Of a stretch of 64,000 nt of DNA, positions 61,745-64,000 are shown piece after piece. The stretch spans positions 39,241 to 103,240 of the forward strand of contig SGBD01000005.1 of assembly GCA_004195035.1 (NCBI GenBank), written 5' to 3'. This stretch comes from Candidatus Acidulodesulfobacterium ferriphilum (GTDB lineage Bacteria; SZUA-79; Acidulodesulfobacterales; Acidulodesulfobacteraceae). The stretch's first letter is position 1, and each line of letters opens with the position of its first letter. The position numbers and the translations under genes were made by a program. The notes beneath the pieces were generated by a model. That model had not been told where the DNA came from. It did not search any database and saw only the letters and a list, made by a program, of their open reading frames with translations.

Positions 61745-61858
61745 TTAACAGGAAATAATATAGGAAGTAAGATAGCCCGGGCAGGTAAATAGTTGACAGG
61801 TAATAACAAAAAGGGGGACAAGAAAAAACCATCCTGGTTTCTTGTGTAAAATATTCAT
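61745..61858 (-). CDS. Possible 37-aa hydrophobic small protein (tentative)
   Basis: In the 354-nt stretch between the TauE permease and the chaperone gene, one short frame encodes a hydrophobic peptide. It has a KKPGWFFLVPLF core and four Cys, starting with ATG at 61858 or TTG at 61864, with AGGAGG further upstream (about 15-21 nt). The spacing to the ribosome-binding sequence is poor, and no homologue is known to me. The remainder of this stretch holds the terminator at 61957-61992 and AT-rich sequence with no other signal. Confidence 0.2.
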   Translation of the reverse strand: MNILHKKPGWFFLVPLFVITCQLFTCPGYLTSYIISC

Positions 61859-61956
61859 CCGCAATCCATATTTAATTAACCTCCTGCTCAATTTATACGA
61901 AGCATTGCGATATTATATTACAATTTAATTATAAAAAGCAACGATAGGCAAAAACC

Positions 61957-61992
61957 CAAAATGAAAATGCCCCGCTTTTTGAAGGCGGGGCA
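61957..61992 (-). terminator. Intrinsic terminator of the molybdoenzyme-chaperone transcript
   Basis: On the minus strand TGCCCCGC-CTTCAAAAA-GCGGGGCA forms a perfect 8-bp stem followed by TTTTCATTTT. It lies 23 nt after the chaperone stop codon. Confidence 0.85.
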
Positions 61993-62015
61993 ATAAATGC
62001 GTTTAAGATTTTGTT

Positions 62016-62750
62016 TCAATTTTGCAACAATAGCGTCTCTAAATCACTTTGCTCCGAACTCGCAAAACTTTGCATAAGCCTCGCCATTTCAACATAAAAT
62101 GGGGAATTAGCCCTTTCCGCCACCTCGTCCGCAAATAAGTTTATCCAGTTTTTAATAAATTCGTTAAAAAAGGAAAATTCATTGCTTATAACCTCTTTAA
62201 AAGGAAGCTGTTTTTTAACCTGCCCCGGCTGATGCCTTTCCTCGAGACCGACTAAAGCGGCCATAAAACCTAAAATATAAGAAATATGGTCAGCCCGTTT
62301 TAATGATACCTCGCTTGCATCCCTTAATGTAAAATTTAACTTTTTATACAAAAGTTCAAGCTTGTTTACGAGTGCAACACCGCCCTCGTCCACACCTTTC
62401 ACGTCCTCAAGATTAATCCTCTCCGATTTGTTGCCTAAATAATAACTGATATACGGAGGAATAAATCTGTCATTTACGGGAACCACAAAAAGCCCTTCAA
62501 ATTCCCTTTCAACTTCAAAGAATTTATCGCTATTAGAAAGAATATTCCTTATCGTCTTTGTTAATTTCCCTGAAGACTCTTCGTTTTCGCAGACGCCGCT
62601 TATGATATCAATAATCTCCCGGGACATAAGGCTTTCTAAAAATTCTCTATCGACCTTTCTTGCAAAAACTCTGGAAAAAAGGTTATAAATCATACTTCTG
62701 TATCGTGAAAGTTTTGCAAAATCATCGAAACGGATAAGCTCTTTTCCCAT
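62016..62750 (-). CDS. TorD/DmsD-type molybdoenzyme chaperone
   Basis: A 244-aa all-helical cytoplasmic chaperone that binds a molybdoenzyme catalytic subunit before Tat export and cofactor insertion. Family features are YRSMIYNLFSRVFARKVDREFLESL at the start, the signature EREFEGLFVVPVNDRFIPPYISYYL (about 90-115) and DHISYILGFMAALVGLEER (about 155-173). I chose the ATG at 62750 because AGGAGG lies 9 nt upstream; extending the frame to 62957 would read through an inverted-repeat element. It lies directly after the molybdoenzyme fragment, its natural partner. Confidence 0.87.
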   Translation of the reverse strand: MGKELIRFDDFAKLSRYRSMIYNLFSRVFARKVDREFLESLMSREIIDIISGVCENEESSGKLTKTIRNILSNSDKFFEVEREFEGLFVVPVNDRFIPPYISYYLGNKSERINLEDVKGVDEGGVALVNKLELLYKKLNFTLRDASEVSLKRADHISYILGFMAALVGLEERHQPGQVKKQLPFKEVISNEFSFFNEFIKNWINLFADEVAERANSPFYVEMARLMQSFASSEQSDLETLLLQN

Positions 62751-62777
62751 ATATAAATACCTCCTTATTTCAAAGTA

Positions 62778-62862
62778 TGGATTACCGCTTCGCCATCTCC
62801 AGCACGCATCAAAGACATGCTTTGACAGACGCAGGCCGGAATATCTGCGAAAGCGGTAATCA
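62778..62862. repeat. Inverted-repeat element between the molybdoenzyme fragment and its chaperone
   Basis: Arms GGATTACCGCTTCGC (62779-62793) and GCGAAAGCGGTAATC (62847-62861) are inverted copies (one base missing in one arm), around an inner TCAAAG/CTTTGA stem. The arm sequence resembles the GGATTCCCGCTTTCGC arms of the MITE-like elements, so it may be a related family. No target duplication was found. The element keeps an open frame, which makes the chaperone gene look longer than it is. Confidence 0.6.
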
Positions 62863-62878
62863 AGAGTCTTTAAGGCCT

Positions 62879-63946
62879 TTACGCTTTTTCCACCCTGACC
62901 GGCGCATAGTAGTAAACCATAGAGCCGCCCACGGGGTCGGTTAAGACGGTCGTCCATCCGTCTTTAGCCGCAATGGAGTTATCGAGCAGGAATAGCGCGT
63001 TCGGATGGACGCCCTGATTCCTTGCGGGGTCTCCCGTATATTTCTTTCCGTTTATATACCACTCTCCCGAGCCGTAAAGCCACCTTCCGAATGCGGTGGG
63101 CGCGGTGATTACGCCTGGTCTTATAGACGGCAAAATCCTTACGCGGTGGGTAATCCCCTTTTCGTAAGTGGGGGATATTACCTTTATAGTATCCCCGTCG
63201 GATAGGCCTAATTTCCTGGCGTCTATTTCGTTTAATTCCCAGAAGGCGTCGGGTAAAAGCTCCTGAAGCCACGGGTCTGCCATGGTCCTTGATTTTGAAT
63301 GTATCGGCTGCCTGTGGGTGGAAGCCATTAACGGATATTCTTTCTTAGGGTATAATTTACCCAATAATTCACCCTTCATATTTCTATGGGGAAGTAAAAC
63401 GGTGGTTCCGTTAAACCTTTCCCCCGTTATAGCGTTATGAGTAGTTGCAACGTCTTCGTTATACAAATTGACGGGGGTTTTGGGTCCCCAGAGGTGTGTT
63501 ACCCATTTCGGCTTTCCCCACGGGAGGTATCCTGTGTCGTAGTTCTCGAACCTTCCTCCCCTCGATATCACATAGGCAACCTTTGTCCATTCGAAAGAAT
63601 GGAGCGCCTTAGGATATTTTTTTATGTATTCCTTTACGGACTGCATCTCGTCCGCATTTGCGTTGGGAACGGGTCCAAGATGGACGAAGCCGTTTCCCTT
63701 TTTGGCAAGGAAGGTCTTGGGGTCGTAGGCAATATTTGCGGCCATTTTAAGGTAATAGTCCTCCCTTTCGTCAAGGCTCCCTCCTTCGAGGAAGGCGTTT
63801 TTCCCGAAGCCGGGAAGGGAAAGAGCCTTGGCGACATCTATCAGGAAGTTCTCCACGCAGATAGGCCTTCCGTCCGGGGTCTTCTCCGTCATAGGCTCTA
63901 TGACGGGCTGCCTGATGGATTCAAAAAAATAAAGATTTCCCTTACC
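62879..63946 (-). pseudogene. C-terminal fragment of a molybdopterin oxidoreductase (PsrA/PhsA/TtrA-type)
   Basis: The frame encodes about 355 residues matching the C-terminal third of a molybdopterin oxidoreductase large subunit. Recognisable regions are SIRQPVIEPM near the start, AYVISRGGRFENYD, THRQPIHSKSRTMADPW, the molydop-binding segment INGKKYTGDPARNQGVHPNALFLLD and LTDPVGGSMVYY. Typical members are about 750-1000 aa with an N-terminal Fe-S motif and Tat signal, which are missing here. The family-like sequence continues 18 codons before the first ATG (63892), up to an in-frame TGA (63947-63949), with a TAG a few codons further (63965-63967). The gene is therefore frameshifted, degraded or broken at this end. 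G+C is distinctly higher than in the rest of the window. Confidence 0.75.
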
Positions 63947-64000
63947 TCACTGGTATTCCGCTTTCTATAAAGGATATTTTTTTGATAAAAGGTAAAAAAA

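Noticed and set aside
61800-61850. Imperfect hairpin ACAAG...CTTGT in the TauE-chaperone gap as a regulatory RNA
   Set aside because: Stem is bulged and short, with no conserved core or expression signal visible.
62751-62957. A 69-residue N-terminal extension of the TorD-like chaperone
   Set aside because: It reads through an inverted-repeat element and overlaps the molybdoenzyme coding end. The ATG at 62750 has a good AGGAGG and starts at the family-like region.
63947-63949. In-frame TGA in the molybdoenzyme as a selenocysteine codon
   Set aside because: A second stop (TAG, 63965-63967) lies six codons upstream in the same frame, so read-through would not restore the gene. The site is also far from the cofactor-ligand region.

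Overview
The window looks like chromosomal DNA from a low-G+C Gram-negative bacterium, most likely a deltaproteobacterium-type lineage. Evidence: an outer-membrane TraT-type lipoprotein, an RND pump, a type IV pilus block in the order pilB-pilT-pilC-pilS-pilR (the arrangement known from Geobacter-like bacteria), two sigma-54-dependent two-component systems, and the DXP isoprenoid route. A sulfur-relay cluster, a TauE/SafE permease and a polysulfide/thiosulfate/tetrathionate-type molybdoenzyme fragment suggest a sulfur-metabolising organism. A lineage such as Sva0485 / Ca. Acidulodesulfobacterales would fit, but that is a guess made without any database search.

Layout. 0-6 kb (+): ruvX, mltG, a TraT-like lipoprotein, then modA-modB-modC behind a sigma-70 promoter that carries a ModE-type palindrome. 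5.8-13.7 kb (-): tetR-MFP-RND-MFS-xseA, with the TetR operator lying inside the promoter spacer. 13.7-35.7 kb (-): one long co-directional block. Read in transcription order it has a small membrane protein, a DUF4388 protein, aroE, pilB, pilT, pilC, pilS, pilR, truA, and then the translation/RNA superoperon rimP-nusA-infB-rbfA-nrnA-truB-rpsO-pnp, an M16 peptidase and a membrane protein. 35.8-41.5 kb (+): xseB-ispA-dxs-tlyA and a TPR protein. 41.6-49.2 kb (-): rnr-ubiB-ribF and a kinase/sigma-54 regulator pair. 49.3-51.9 kb (+): tRNA-Leu(CAG), a DUF3857/transglutaminase protein and cobO. 52-57.3 kb (+): a TetR-controlled sulfur-relay operon (tetR, beta-propeller, TusA, YedE, small membrane protein, two DsrE-like proteins, a 56-aa DsrH-like protein, rhodanese, small exported protein). 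57.7-64 kb: an MDH/LDH-family dehydrogenase, tRNA-Leu(CAA), an Old Yellow Enzyme, a TauE permease, a TorD-like chaperone and a broken, G+C-richer molybdopterin oxidoreductase.

Most notable structure. (1) The compact sulfur-relay operon is preceded by a near-consensus promoter bracketed by two identical 21-bp operator copies. (2) A MITE-like family has three copies, each with about 12-bp terminal inverted repeats and a perfect 5-bp target duplication. Two copies are both 166 bp. One has inserted into the very end of the TPR gene and rewritten its last codons. (3) Three sigma-70-like promoters place the -10 box only 7-8 nt before an ATG that has no ribosome-binding site, which predicts leaderless mRNAs.

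All calls rest on reading the sequence and on known family motifs. No searches were run.
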